Shown here: positions 33,273 through 41,549 of the stretch, piece by piece
Numbering within the stretch: position 1 is the stretch's first letter
Layout: every line of letters begins with the position of its first letter
Source: Nocardia sp.
Lineage (GTDB): Bacteria; Actinomycetota; Actinomycetes; Mycobacteriales; Mycobacteriaceae
DNA length: 64,000 nucleotides
Assembly: GCF_025465275.1 (NCBI RefSeq)
Contig: NZ_JAODNK010000084.1
Location: forward strand, 18,631-82,630
Reading direction: 5' to 3'
Made by a program: the position numbers and the translations under genes
The notes under the pieces: model-generated
The model's database searches: none
Seen by the model: the letters and a program-made list of their open reading frames with translations, nothing else
Told to the model about the DNA's origin: nothing

Positions 33273-34102
33273 GATCCGATACCCTCCGCGTGCCCGGCGC
33301 GCACCTCTACTACGAGGTGCGTGGTGATGGTCCACTGCTGTTGATGATTCCGGGTGGCGGCGGCGATGCCGCAGTAGTCGACCCGATCGCGGATCTGCTC
33401 GCCGAACACTTCACCGTGGCCTGCCTGGATCCGCGCGGCTACTCCCACAGCACCCTCGACAGCACGGAACCGCAGGACCAGCGGGTGGAGGTGCAGAGCG
33501 ATGACGCCTACCGGCTGATCGCGCACCTCACCGATGAGCCCGCCTACGTATTCGGCGGCAGCAGCGGGGCGATTGTCGGCCTGGATCTGCTGGCCCGCCA
33601 CCCGGAACGCATCCGCCGCCTGGTCGCGCACGAACCGCCCTGCTTCGCCATCCTTCCCGATGCCGAGGCCCAGCGTGAATTTGTCGAGGAGGTCTACACG
33701 CTCTTTCGCACCGAGGGTCTGGCTGCGGCCGGTATGCGATTCCTGGCAGGGATCGGCGGCACTTTGAAGCCGATGCCGGCACCGGCGGACCTGCCGCCCC
33801 GGGTCGCTGCCATGATGGCTCGCCTGCACGCCAATTCCCCGATCATGATGGAACACGAACTGCGCCAATTCACTTCGTATATCCCGGATATCGCGGCGCT
33901 CGCCGGTGTTGTCGATCGGCTCGTGCTGGGTTCCGGGCGCGAGACCGGAACCCACCTTCCGGCGCGCCCGGCCGCCGAACTCGCCACCCGCCTCGGCATC
34001 GAGGTCACCGAATTCCCCGGCGGCCACAGCGGTTTCACCGATGAACCCGGCGCCTTCGCTCAGCTGCTGATGGAGACGCTGCGCGCCCCGGTACGCAGCT
34101 GA
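33269..34102 (+). CDS. Alpha/beta-fold hydrolase (TetR-linked)
   Basis: A 277-aa alpha/beta hydrolase. LYYEVRGDGPLLLMIPGGGGD, LDPRGYSHS, the nucleophile elbow GGSSGAIVGL and the catalytic His in GGHSGFTDEPGAF are visible. TTG 33269 is chosen as start: it overlaps the TetR stop (TTGA) and has GAGGAG 5 bases upstream. The in-frame ATG/GTG candidates further upstream lie inside the TetR gene. Translational coupling suggests that the regulator controls this enzyme. Paralogue of the hydrolase at 28487-29314. Confidence 0.85.
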   Translation: MRSDTLRVPGAHLYYEVRGDGPLLLMIPGGGGDAAVVDPIADLLAEHFTVACLDPRGYSHSTLDSTEPQDQRVEVQSDDAYRLIAHLTDEPAYVFGGSSGAIVGLDLLARHPERIRRLVAHEPPCFAILPDAEAQREFVEEVYTLFRTEGLAAAGMRFLAGIGGTLKPMPAPADLPPRVAAMMARLHANSPIMMEHELRQFTSYIPDIAALAGVVDRLVLGSGRETGTHLPARPAAELATRLGIEVTEFPGGHSGFTDEPGAFAQLLMETLRAPVRS

Positions 34103-34161
34103 GGTTCGACGCACCCTCGGATCTGCCGAAGCGGGTGACCGCGCGCTGCTAGCGTCGTTCC

Positions 34162-34521
34162 ATGATCAATGGTGCGCACACCATCATCTACGCCGCCGAC
34201 GCCGACCGCGCGCGAGCATTCTTCCGGGATGTGCTGAAGCTGCCGAACGTGGATGCGGGCGGCGACTGGCTCATCTTCAAGTCGCCGCCCGCCGAATTGG
34301 CTGTCCATCCGGCCGCGGCGCCCGAGAGCGGTATGGCCGCGGTCTACTTCATGTGCGACGACCTCGAGGCCACCGTGGCGGAGCTGCGGGCCGAGGATGT
34401 CGAGTTCACCTCGGAGATCACCCAGGAACGCTGGGGCCGGATCACCAGCTTCCTGGTGCCGGGCGCGGGTGAGGTCGGCCTGTATCAGCCGCTGCACCCG
34501 GTCGCCTACGACCTGGAATGA
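34162..34521 (+). CDS. VOC-family (glyoxalase-like) protein
   Basis: A 119-aa single vicinal-oxygen-chelate domain. It has a typical HTIIYAADADRARAFFRDVLKLPNVDAGGDWLIF opening and FLVPGAGEVGLYQP at the end, with Glu in place of the usual metal-ligand pattern at the close (GEVGLYQP). The substrate is unknown; relatives include lyases, dioxygenases and antibiotic-binding proteins. It begins 59 bases after the hydrolase and could be cotranscribed with it. The 111-base region behind it holds no gene. Confidence 0.82.
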   Translation: MINGAHTIIYAADADRARAFFRDVLKLPNVDAGGDWLIFKSPPAELAVHPAAAPESGMAAVYFMCDDLEATVAELRAEDVEFTSEITQERWGRITSFLVPGAGEVGLYQPLHPVAYDLE

Positions 34522-34632
34522 TCCGCCTGCACCAATGTATGTTTTGCGTCTAATATGCTCCACCCGTTGAATTTTCGTGTATTCCTGGAGTTCGGTAGCC
34601 CATCCGGGAACCACTGATGAGGGGTTGTGAGC

Positions 34633-35454
34633 ATGATTTTGGTGACGGGTGCCACCGGCAATGTCGGCGCGGATCTGGTGCAGTCCTTGGCCGGCGGCGC
34701 GGAACCGGTCCGGGCGCTGGTGCGCGACCCGCAGCGCGCCACCCTGCCCGCCGATGTCGGCGCTGTCGCCGCCGATCTGACCGCACCGGACACGCTGGGG
34801 CCAGTGTTCGATGGTGTGCGCGCATTGTTCCTGCTGCCCGGTTATCCGGGTGTGGCCGAGGCCGCGGCGAAGGCGGGCGTCGAGCACATCGTGCAGCTTT
34901 CGGGGGTGTCCGCGGCAACCGGGGACACCGGCAATGCTGTGACGCGGTACATGATGGCCTCCGAAAAGGAGGTCACCGAATCCGGTGCGTCCTGGACGAT
35001 CCTGCGCCCCTGCGCCTTCGACGCCAACGCCCTGCGCTGGCTCCCCCAACTGCAAGCCGGCAACATCGTGCGCGCCAATTTCCCCGAAGTCCGCACCGCG
35101 TCCCTGGATTCCTACGACCTCGCAGCCGTCGCCGCGCACGCCCTCCTGGAAGACACCTACAACGGTGAAATCCTTTGGCCCACAGGCCCCGAACCGCTAC
35201 GCCCCGCCGACCAGATCGCCATCCTCGCCGAAGTCCTAGGCCGCGACCTGCAGTGCGTCGGTCTTACCGACGACGAAGCGCGCACCGACATGCTCCGCAA
35301 CACCCCGGTCGAATACGTCGACGCCTTCTTCGACTTCTACGTCAAAGGCGCCATCGACGAATCCATAGTCCGCCCCACCGTCGAGGAGATCACCGGCCGC
35401 GCACCCCGAACCTTCGCCCAGTGGGCCACAATCCACGCCGAAGCATTCCGCTGA
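34633..35454 (+). CDS. NmrA/SDR-like NAD(P)-binding oxidoreductase
   Basis: A 273-aa atypical short-chain dehydrogenase of the NmrA/NAD(P)H-binding group. MILVTGATGNVGADLV gives the GxxGxxG dinucleotide motif (residues 6-12), LVRDPQRATLP binds the phosphate of NADP, and HIVQLSGVSAA follows. No Tyr-x-x-x-Lys catalytic pair is evident, as in sensor-type NmrA proteins. ATG 34633 has GAGGGG 8 bases upstream; GTG 34627 is an alternative giving two more residues. Convergent with a TetR gene. Confidence 0.85.
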   Translation: MILVTGATGNVGADLVQSLAGGAEPVRALVRDPQRATLPADVGAVAADLTAPDTLGPVFDGVRALFLLPGYPGVAEAAAKAGVEHIVQLSGVSAATGDTGNAVTRYMMASEKEVTESGASWTILRPCAFDANALRWLPQLQAGNIVRANFPEVRTASLDSYDLAAVAAHALLEDTYNGEILWPTGPEPLRPADQIAILAEVLGRDLQCVGLTDDEARTDMLRNTPVEYVDAFFDFYVKGAIDESIVRPTVEEITGRAPRTFAQWATIHAEAFR

Positions 35455-35512
35455 GCAACTGGTACGTCTGTCCCGTCCGAGCTCGATCATCTCGCCCGCC
35501 AGGCGAATACGC

Positions 35513-36139
35513 TCAGGCAGTCTCGATCTTCCGGGTGGCCTCAGGTTCCGGGCGGAGGGCCGGCTCGATGTTGTCGAGCAGCTGGTCGGCGTAGTCGGCG
35601 TTGATGGGCGCGCCGCTGACCAGGAGGCGGTAGTAGAGGGCGCCGTAGATCATGTCGATGATGATGTCGGCGTCCAGGCGCTGGCGGAATTCGCCTGCCT
35701 CGATGGCTTTCGAGATGAGAGCGTGGGCGCCGGCGCGGCGGGTGGCGATGAAGCGTTCGCGGAGCGCCGTGGCCAGTTCGGGGTCGTGCTGGCTGGCGGC
35801 GACGAGAGCCACAAAAGGGCGGCGCGCTCGAGGAGCGTTCATCAGGGTGGCCACCTGACGCACTTGGGTTCGGAGGTTGGTCAGGGCATTGCCGTCGGCG
35901 GGAAATTCCAGTTTGAGGCTGGTGGCTTCGGCGAAGGCGTCCATGAGTACCGCTGCCTTATTGGGCCACCAGCGGTAGATGGTGTTCTTGCTGACGCCGG
36001 CGCTGCGGGCGATGTCGTCGACGGTCAGGCCGGGGAGGCCCTTATCGGTGAGTAGCTCGCGCGCCGCGGTGAGGACTGCTTGGCGTGCGCGTTCGCTACG
36101 TGGCCTGCCGGGGGTGGCGGGTTCACCGGGTGTTGTCAT
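35513..36139 (-). CDS. TetR-family regulator of the divergent aldo-keto reductase
   Basis: A 208-aa TetR repressor. Residues 15-60 form the DNA-binding domain: RQAVLTAARELLTDKGLPGLTVDDIARSAGVSKNTIYRWWPNKAAVLMDAF. The rest is a TetR_C ligand domain (MIYGALYYRLLVSGAPINADYADQLLDNI). The 30-bp inverted repeat at 36155-36184 lies between its start and the divergent aldo-keto reductase, so it very likely represses both. The inducer is unknown. Confidence 0.9.
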   Translation of the reverse strand: MTTPGEPATPGRPRSERARQAVLTAARELLTDKGLPGLTVDDIARSAGVSKNTIYRWWPNKAAVLMDAFAEATSLKLEFPADGNALTNLRTQVRQVATLMNAPRARRPFVALVAASQHDPELATALRERFIATRRAGAHALISKAIEAGEFRQRLDADIIIDMIYGALYYRLLVSGAPINADYADQLLDNIEPALRPEPEATRKIETA

Positions 36140-36154
36140 GATGACCAGCTTACT

Positions 36155-36184
36155 ATTACGATACTGAACGTGCAGTATCGTAAT
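36155..36184. promoter_or_regulatory. TetR operator, perfect inverted repeat
   Basis: ATTACGATACTG (36155-36166) and CAGTATCGTAAT (36173-36184) are perfect 12-base inverted arms around aacgtg. The repeat sits 15 bases from the TetR start and 26 bases from the aldo-keto reductase start. Confidence 0.85.
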
Positions 36185-36210
36185 GAGAAATTGATCGACA
36201 CGGAGGCATC

Positions 36211-37287
36211 ATGACGCTCGACACCTACTACACGCTGGGCCGTTCGGGACTGCGGGTCAGCCCACTCGCCTTGGGCACCATGACTTTCGGGCAGTCGGAC
36301 TGGGGTGCGGATGCCGAAACCTCGGGGCAGATCTTCGACGCCTACCTCGAGGCGGGCGGCAATTTCGTCGACACCGCGAACGTCTACAGCGGCGGCGCCA
36401 GTGAGGAGCTGGTCGGAAAACTACTCGCCGAGCGCGGGGTTCGGGATCGCACGGTGCTGTCCACCAAGTTCACCCTCGGACCACGGCCCGGTGACCCGAA
36501 TCTGGCGGGCAACGGCCGCAAAGCCATGTTGCGCTGCCTGGAGGATTCGCTGCGCCGGCTCGGCACCGAGTACATCGATCTCTACATCATGCACGCGTGG
36601 GACGGTCTGACCCCGGTGGAAGAGGTGATGCGCGGGCTGGACGATCTGGTCTCCTCGGGCAAGGTGCGCTACGTCGCGTTCTCGGATGTCCCCGCCTGGT
36701 ACGCCGCGCGCGCCCAGACCCTGGCCGAATGGCGCGACTACGCGCCGCTGATCGCGCTGCAGTTGGAATACTCGCTCACCGAGCGCGGACTCGAATACGA
36801 ATTCCCTGCCCTGGCACAGGAATTGGGCATGGGACTGATGACGTGGGGTCCGCTGGCCAAGGGCCTGCTGTCGGGCAAGTACTCCGCCGATGCCTCGGCC
36901 GCCGAGGATCTGCCCGACGGACGCGTCAAAGTCGCTGCCATCCACCGGCCTTCGCAGGACAACCGCAGCGAGCGCAATTGGCGCATCGTGACCGAACTGG
37001 CCGCGGTGGCCAAGGAGATGGGCCGCAGTCCAGCGGAAGTTGCCGTGAACTGGGTGGCCAACCGGCCTGCCGTGGGATCAGTTCTCTTGGGCGCCAGCAA
37101 GCTTCACCAGATCCAGTCGACCGTGACGTCCCTCGACTTCACACTGCCGGAGGAACTGCGCGACCGGCTGGACGAGGTCAGCGCTCCCCCGGCGGCCGTG
37201 CCCTACAGCTTCTTGACCTTGCTGCAAGGCGGTCTCAATGCCGATATCCGGAACAAGCGGGGCGGATACAACACGACGGCCCGCTGA
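36211..37287 (+). CDS. Aldo/keto reductase
   Basis: A 358-aa (beta/alpha)8 NADPH-dependent aldo/keto reductase. The catalytic tetrad is visible: Asp54 and Tyr59 in FVDTANVYS, Lys86 in LSTKF, His128 in YIMHAWDG. VLLGASKLHQIQ near the C-terminus binds the cofactor phosphate. Length and sequence fit the YghZ/Tas-like AKR group, which reduces aldehydes, methylglyoxal or sugars. The start follows ACGGAGG. Divergent from a TetR gene with a perfect operator between them, which suggests induction by a toxic carbonyl or drug. Confidence 0.92.
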   Translation: MTLDTYYTLGRSGLRVSPLALGTMTFGQSDWGADAETSGQIFDAYLEAGGNFVDTANVYSGGASEELVGKLLAERGVRDRTVLSTKFTLGPRPGDPNLAGNGRKAMLRCLEDSLRRLGTEYIDLYIMHAWDGLTPVEEVMRGLDDLVSSGKVRYVAFSDVPAWYAARAQTLAEWRDYAPLIALQLEYSLTERGLEYEFPALAQELGMGLMTWGPLAKGLLSGKYSADASAAEDLPDGRVKVAAIHRPSQDNRSERNWRIVTELAAVAKEMGRSPAEVAVNWVANRPAVGSVLLGASKLHQIQSTVTSLDFTLPEELRDRLDEVSAPPAAVPYSFLTLLQGGLNADIRNKRGGYNTTAR

Positions 37288-37310
37288 GAGCTTGCTCCGA
37301 TACGTTCGCG

Positions 37311-37676
37311 CTACAGCCAGGTGGTCGCGAGCCAAGCGGCAACGCAGGCAAGGGCGAGCAGGAAGATATTCAGCCCGATCACCTTGAACTCGCGCCGGCT
37401 GATATGCAACGCCAGCCCGCCGACCTGCACCACTGCGAGCCCGATCGCTGCCACCAGGGCGAGCACCGGCGCGATACCGGTCAGCGGCGGCAGGATCAGC
37501 CCCAGCGCACCGAGCACCTCCAGCGTGCCGATCCCGCGCACGAAGCTCATCGGCACCGTATCGATCCAGCCCATCATCGGCCGCAGTTTTTCCTTGGACC
37601 GCACCATTTTGGTCCCACCGGAATACAGGTAGAACACGGCCAGCACAGCGGCAACGATCCAATACGCCACGCTCAT
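37311..37676 (-). CDS. DoxX-family membrane protein
   Basis: A 121-aa protein with four membrane helices. VFYLYSGGTKMVRSKE near the N-terminus and FVRGIGTLEVLGALGLILPPLTGIAP in the middle are the DoxX signature. Some relatives work with a thiol-redox protein or a superoxide dismutase, but no such partner lies here. It lies 169 bases downstream of the M3 peptidase gene on the same strand. The intergenic region 37677-37845 contains no convincing gene. Confidence 0.85.
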   Translation of the reverse strand: MSVAYWIVAAVLAVFYLYSGGTKMVRSKEKLRPMMGWIDTVPMSFVRGIGTLEVLGALGLILPPLTGIAPVLALVAAIGLAVVQVGGLALHISRREFKVIGLNIFLLALACVAAWLATTWL

Positions 37677-37845
37677 TCAGCACATCCCTTTGGTCACGAG
37701 TTGTCGGGAGTCACCCTATAGAAGCTCAGGTCATGACCGGGTCCTCGTGGTTCCGGGTCTCCCTTCATTTCCCCGAGGCGGAACCGAGTCGACAAGGACG
37801 CGCTTATCCACTGATCGATGATCTGCGCATATTCGGGAGCGTTCG

Positions 37846-39894
37846 CTAGGTGGTCAGTCCACGCCGGACCAGGAGCGGCTGGATTTCCGGTGCCCGGCCT
37901 CGGAAGGATTCGAAGGCGGTGAGGGGATCCACGGAACCGCCTCGGGACAGCAGGCCGCGGCGGAATTGTTCGCCCTTCTCGCGAATGGTTGCCGCGCCGT
38001 CTTCGAACCATTCGACGGTGTCGGCGTCGAGTACTTCACTCCAGATGTAGGAGTAGTAGCCGGCGCCGTAGCCGCCCGCGAAGATATGGGCGAAATAGCC
38101 GGTGCGGTAGCGGGGCGGGATTGCGGCGAGGGCGAGCCCGGCCTTGTGCAGCGCGGATTCTTCGAAGAGTTCGGCGTCGATATCGGAGGTCTGGTCGGTG
38201 GTAATGCGGTGCCAGGCCCAGTCCAGGAGAGTCGCACCGAGGTATTCGACGGTGCGGAAGCCTTCGCCGAATCGTTCTGCGGCGACACGCTTTTCGATCA
38301 GCTCGGCGGGCATGGGCTCGCCGGTCTCGACGTGGTGGGCGTAGTTCGCCAGGATTTCGGGCCGGGCCGCCCACATCTCATTGACCTGGGAGGGGAATTC
38401 CACGAAATCGCGGGGCACCTGGGTGCCGGAGAAGAACGGGTACTGGACATCCGAGAACAGACCGTGCAGCGCGTGCCCGAATTCGTGGAAGAGGGTGCGG
38501 ACGTTGTCCCAGGTCAGTAGTGCCGGGTCACCGGTGGGCGGCTTGACGATATTCAGATTGTTGATCACCACCGCCTGGGTGCCCTCCAGGCCGGACTGGC
38601 TGACGAGCGAGTTCATCCAGGCGCCACCACGTTTGGACGGGCGGGCGAAGAAATCGCCGAGGAACAGGCCCAGACCGCTGCCGTCGGTGTCGAAGACTTC
38701 GAAGACCCGGACCTCGGGGTGATAGCCAACCAGGTCCTGACGCTCCTGGAAAGTGATGCCGTAAACCTGCTGCGCGGCATAGAAAACGCCGTCGCGCAGG
38801 ACGCGTTCGAGCTCGAGGTAGGGGCGCAGCGCATCGGCATCCACCGAGAACCGTTCGGCCCGTACCTTTTCCGACCAGTACAGCCAGTCCCAGGAGTGCA
38901 GTTCACCCGCCGCGGGGTCGACAGCACGCATGGCCACCGTCAACTCGGCTGCTTCGCGCTCGGCATTGGCGACGGCGGGCCCGATCAAGCGGGTGAGCAT
39001 CTCCTCGACCGCCTCCGGCGTCTTCGCCGTCTGGTCGGCCACGATGTATGCGGCATGGTCCGGGTAGCCGAGCAGCGCGGCGCGTGCGGCGCGCAGGCTC
39101 GCGATCCGGCCCGCGAGTTCACTATTGGCGCTGCTGGAACCGAAACCACGGCCGAGCGAGGCCATCATCATCCGGTGCCGCACATCGCGGTCGGCCAGAT
39201 CGGCGAGGACCGGCTGGTTGGAGACGTTCTGCAGGCTCAGCGCCCACTCCCCCTCGTGTCCCAGTGACCGGGCGTTCTCGGCTGCCGCGGCCACCGCGGT
39301 GGGAGTGAGCCCGGCGAGCTGCTCCTCGGTGTCCAGCAGCAGGGTGGCGGCATTCGTGGCTGCCAGGATGTTGTGCCCGAACTCGGTTGTCGCCGAGGCC
39401 AACTCCATATTCCAGGCCCGCAGCTGGTCCTGCTCGGTGTCGTTCAACGCGGCGCCCGCCCGGACGAATCGGGTGTGATAACGGTCGAGCAGCCGCGACT
39501 CCTCGGCGCTCAGACCCAGGCTGTCGCGCTGTTCGTAGAGCGACCGGATGCGGGCGAAGAGCTGGGGGTTCAGCAGCATCGCATCACTGAGCGCGGCGAG
39601 TTTGGGCGACAGCTCTGCCTCGATCGGCTCTGTCTCCTTGGTGGAGTCCGAGGAGGCGATATTGAAGAACACATTGGCGACCCGCGTCAGCACGGCCCCC
39701 GAACGCTCCAGCGCCACGACCGTATTCGCGAAGGTCGGCGCGTCCGACTCGGCGGCGATGGCGTTGATCTCGTCCAGCGTCTCGGCCATGCCCGCCTCGA
39801 AGGCGGGAAGATAGTGCTCCGCGCGGATCTCCGCGAACGGCGGCAGCTGGTACGGCAGGGTGCTGGGTTCGAAGAACGGGTTGCTCGTCACCAC
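37846..39894 (-). CDS. M3-family zinc oligopeptidase (dipeptidyl carboxypeptidase/OpdA-like)
   Basis: A 682-aa thimet-type metallopeptidase. The zinc motif FHEFGHALH lies at about residue 471 (HEFGH), the third ligand Glu in FVEFPSQVNEMW about 28 residues later, and the substrate Tyr/His region RYRTGYFAHIFAGGYGAGYYSYIW near 610-630. Length matches Dcp/OpdA enzymes (about 680 aa), which degrade short peptides in the cytoplasm; no signal peptide is seen. Two adjacent GTG codons (39894 and 39891) could start it. No operon partner is obvious. Confidence 0.92.
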   Translation of the reverse strand: MVTSNPFFEPSTLPYQLPPFAEIRAEHYLPAFEAGMAETLDEINAIAAESDAPTFANTVVALERSGAVLTRVANVFFNIASSDSTKETEPIEAELSPKLAALSDAMLLNPQLFARIRSLYEQRDSLGLSAEESRLLDRYHTRFVRAGAALNDTEQDQLRAWNMELASATTEFGHNILAATNAATLLLDTEEQLAGLTPTAVAAAAENARSLGHEGEWALSLQNVSNQPVLADLADRDVRHRMMMASLGRGFGSSSANSELAGRIASLRAARAALLGYPDHAAYIVADQTAKTPEAVEEMLTRLIGPAVANAEREAAELTVAMRAVDPAAGELHSWDWLYWSEKVRAERFSVDADALRPYLELERVLRDGVFYAAQQVYGITFQERQDLVGYHPEVRVFEVFDTDGSGLGLFLGDFFARPSKRGGAWMNSLVSQSGLEGTQAVVINNLNIVKPPTGDPALLTWDNVRTLFHEFGHALHGLFSDVQYPFFSGTQVPRDFVEFPSQVNEMWAARPEILANYAHHVETGEPMPAELIEKRVAAERFGEGFRTVEYLGATLLDWAWHRITTDQTSDIDAELFEESALHKAGLALAAIPPRYRTGYFAHIFAGGYGAGYYSYIWSEVLDADTVEWFEDGAATIREKGEQFRRGLLSRGGSVDPLTAFESFRGRAPEIQPLLVRRGLTT

Positions 39895-39938
39895 CGAACC
39901 CTATGCCGGAACCGTGCGGGAGGCCCACCGAACCCGGG

Positions 39939-40877
39939 TCAGTCGAGCCGTGCGGCCGTCTCCTCGATGATCTTCAGCAGGTCGCCCTGGCGGGCGCTGT
40001 GCTCGGCGGCCCGGGCGACGGCGGCGAGCTTCTCGTCATCCCAGACCGGCAGTTCGAACAGGAGCTGCCGGCTCTCCGGCGACATGAGCGCGGCAACGGG
40101 AATCATCTCGGCCCAGGCATTTTCGCGGTGCACCGACTCCACCATGTGGGTGAGCAGCTCCGGGCCCAGGCCTGCGGTCACCTCGGACACGCGGGTCAGC
40201 GTCTTATCGCTGACGAACTGCAGGAAGGTGAACGCCTCGGCGAACCGGTCCTGGTCGTGGGCGGCCTGCAGGATTTCGCGAATGCGGTGCTCGGGCAGCT
40301 CCGCCAGCACCACGTCGAAACGATCGGCGACGGTGTCGAGTTCGGCATTGAAACCGACCTGCAGCAGGTCTTCGCCGGAGTGGATGTGCGGAACCACCTC
40401 CAGCAGCTGCTCATTGGTAGCGGCCACCAGGAAGCGCGCCAGGGTTACATAGTCCTTGCGCCGCACCATCTCCTGCATGACCGGTACGAGCACATCGGTA
40501 TCGAAGGCCTGGACGATGGGAGCGGCAGCGGTGGGATCCACGTAGGGCGCGGTATCGGCGAGGAACGTCGTCGGCACATGACCGATGAGTGCCACCGCGC
40601 GTTCGGGCGAGAGCGAGGTGGCGATCATCCCGCACAGCATGGGCCCGAAGAATCTGGTGGCAATGGCGATGGCGAGCGTATTCGGTATCAGCGCACTGAC
40701 TTTCGCCAGACGTTCGAACATGGGCCGATACGGGGAGTCCAGCGCGTGGTGCATGCTCTGGCGCACCCGCCGGATCGCCACGGGATCACTCTCGAGCAGG
40801 AAGCCCAGCTCGTCCGGCGCGGTGTGCAGTTCCCGCGCGAGTTTCACCACCTCCGCGCGCCCGGCCAGACTCGTCAT
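39939..40877 (-). CDS. Conserved hypothetical protein, helical, 312 aa
   Basis: Not recognised. It is an all-helical soluble protein with two hydrophobic stretches near residues 60-90 (SALIPNTLAIAIATRFFGPMLCGMIA) that could be amphipathic helices or a membrane hairpin. Repeated units of about 35 residues are visible in ARFLVAATNEQLLEVVPHI, ILQAAHDQDRFAEAFTFLQFV and MIPVAALMSPESRQLLFEL, reminiscent of helical repeat proteins such as the MgtE N-domain. It starts 9 bases after the small gene at 40887-41105, so the two form an operon. Confidence 0.75.
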   Translation of the reverse strand: MTSLAGRAEVVKLARELHTAPDELGFLLESDPVAIRRVRQSMHHALDSPYRPMFERLAKVSALIPNTLAIAIATRFFGPMLCGMIATSLSPERAVALIGHVPTTFLADTAPYVDPTAAAPIVQAFDTDVLVPVMQEMVRRKDYVTLARFLVAATNEQLLEVVPHIHSGEDLLQVGFNAELDTVADRFDVVLAELPEHRIREILQAAHDQDRFAEAFTFLQFVSDKTLTRVSEVTAGLGPELLTHMVESVHRENAWAEMIPVAALMSPESRQLLFELPVWDDEKLAAVARAAEHSARQGDLLKIIEETAARLD

Positions 40878-40886
40878 CGATTCGCC

Positions 40887-41105
40887 TCAGAAGAACAGCA
40901 TGCGGCGCGCTGCGGGCCGCAGCAGCCGCGGAACCAGGGTGAGCCCATTGTCGATGGCCACGCTCAAATCGCGCTTGCGTTGATCCCGGGCACGTTCGAA
41001 TGCGGTACGCAACATGGAATATTCGTCGTCGTCGAGATCGCCCAGCGCCACGAGATTCGCGCGCGAAACGCGACTGACAGTAACCAGTCGATCGATCTCC
41101 GACAC
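40887..41105 (-). CDS. Small hypothetical protein upstream of the 312-aa gene
   Basis: 72 aa, GTG start. SEIDRLVTVSRVSRANLVALGDLDDDEYSMLRTAFERARDQRKRDLSVAI is an acidic then basic helical region, followed by a basic tail (LVPRLLRPAARRMLFF) that looks membrane-associating. No family recognised. It lies 9 bases before the 312-aa gene, which suggests a joint function. It is divergent from the avidin-like gene with only 54 bases between. Confidence 0.65.
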   Translation of the reverse strand: MSEIDRLVTVSRVSRANLVALGDLDDDEYSMLRTAFERARDQRKRDLSVAIDNGLTLVPRLLRPAARRMLFF

Positions 41106-41159
41106 GCCGCCCAGCGTATCCGAATTAGCCTCGCACTATCCGGGTATACGTGAGCTGTG

Positions 41160-41534
41160 ATGAATTTGAACTGGAATGGCTCCTGGGTCAACGAGTACGG
41201 ATCACGATTGACGATCACCGACGATGGGAACGGCCGGTTGACCGGCACGTTCGAGACGGCATTGGGCGACAGCGCCTTCGCTGCCGCCGCGGTGCCGATC
41301 ATCGGCCTGCACAGCGGCCCGTGTGTGCAGTTCTCGTTCGTCGCGGAGGGCGATATCGCCAGCATCTGCTCGTTCACCGGGCTGCTGCGTGAGGGGAAGC
41401 TCCATGCCGCCTGGCATGTGGTGTCCGACGAGGCGATCAAGCCGCCCTATCCGGGAGCAGAGCCCAAGTTGATGGCGCTGCCGTGGGCGCATGCCGTGCT
41501 CACCAATAGCGACACCTTCACTCGCACAAGCTGA
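41160..41534 (+). CDS. Avidin/streptavidin-family protein without signal peptide
   Basis: A 124-aa protein aligning along its length with streptavidin: GSWVNEYGSRLTI, GRLTGTFETALGD, LHAAWHV and NSDTFTR match GTWYNQLGSTF, GALTGTYESAVGN, INTQWLL and GHDTFTK. Biotin-contact equivalents retained are Asn11, Ser15, Trp85 (W108), Trp109 (W120) and Asp118 (D128). Changed are Tyr43 to Phe31, Ser45 to Thr33, Trp79 to Phe58 or Phe60, and Trp92 to Phe72. It is a plausible eight-stranded barrel with possibly weaker biotin binding. Streptavidins are normally secreted; no signal peptide is encoded here. A -10-like TATACG just upstream suggests a leaderless transcript. Confidence 0.72.
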   Translation: MNLNWNGSWVNEYGSRLTITDDGNGRLTGTFETALGDSAFAAAAVPIIGLHSGPCVQFSFVAEGDIASICSFTGLLREGKLHAAWHVVSDEAIKPPYPGAEPKLMALPWAHAVLTNSDTFTRTS

Positions 41535-41549
41535 ATTGGGCGTGCGGTG

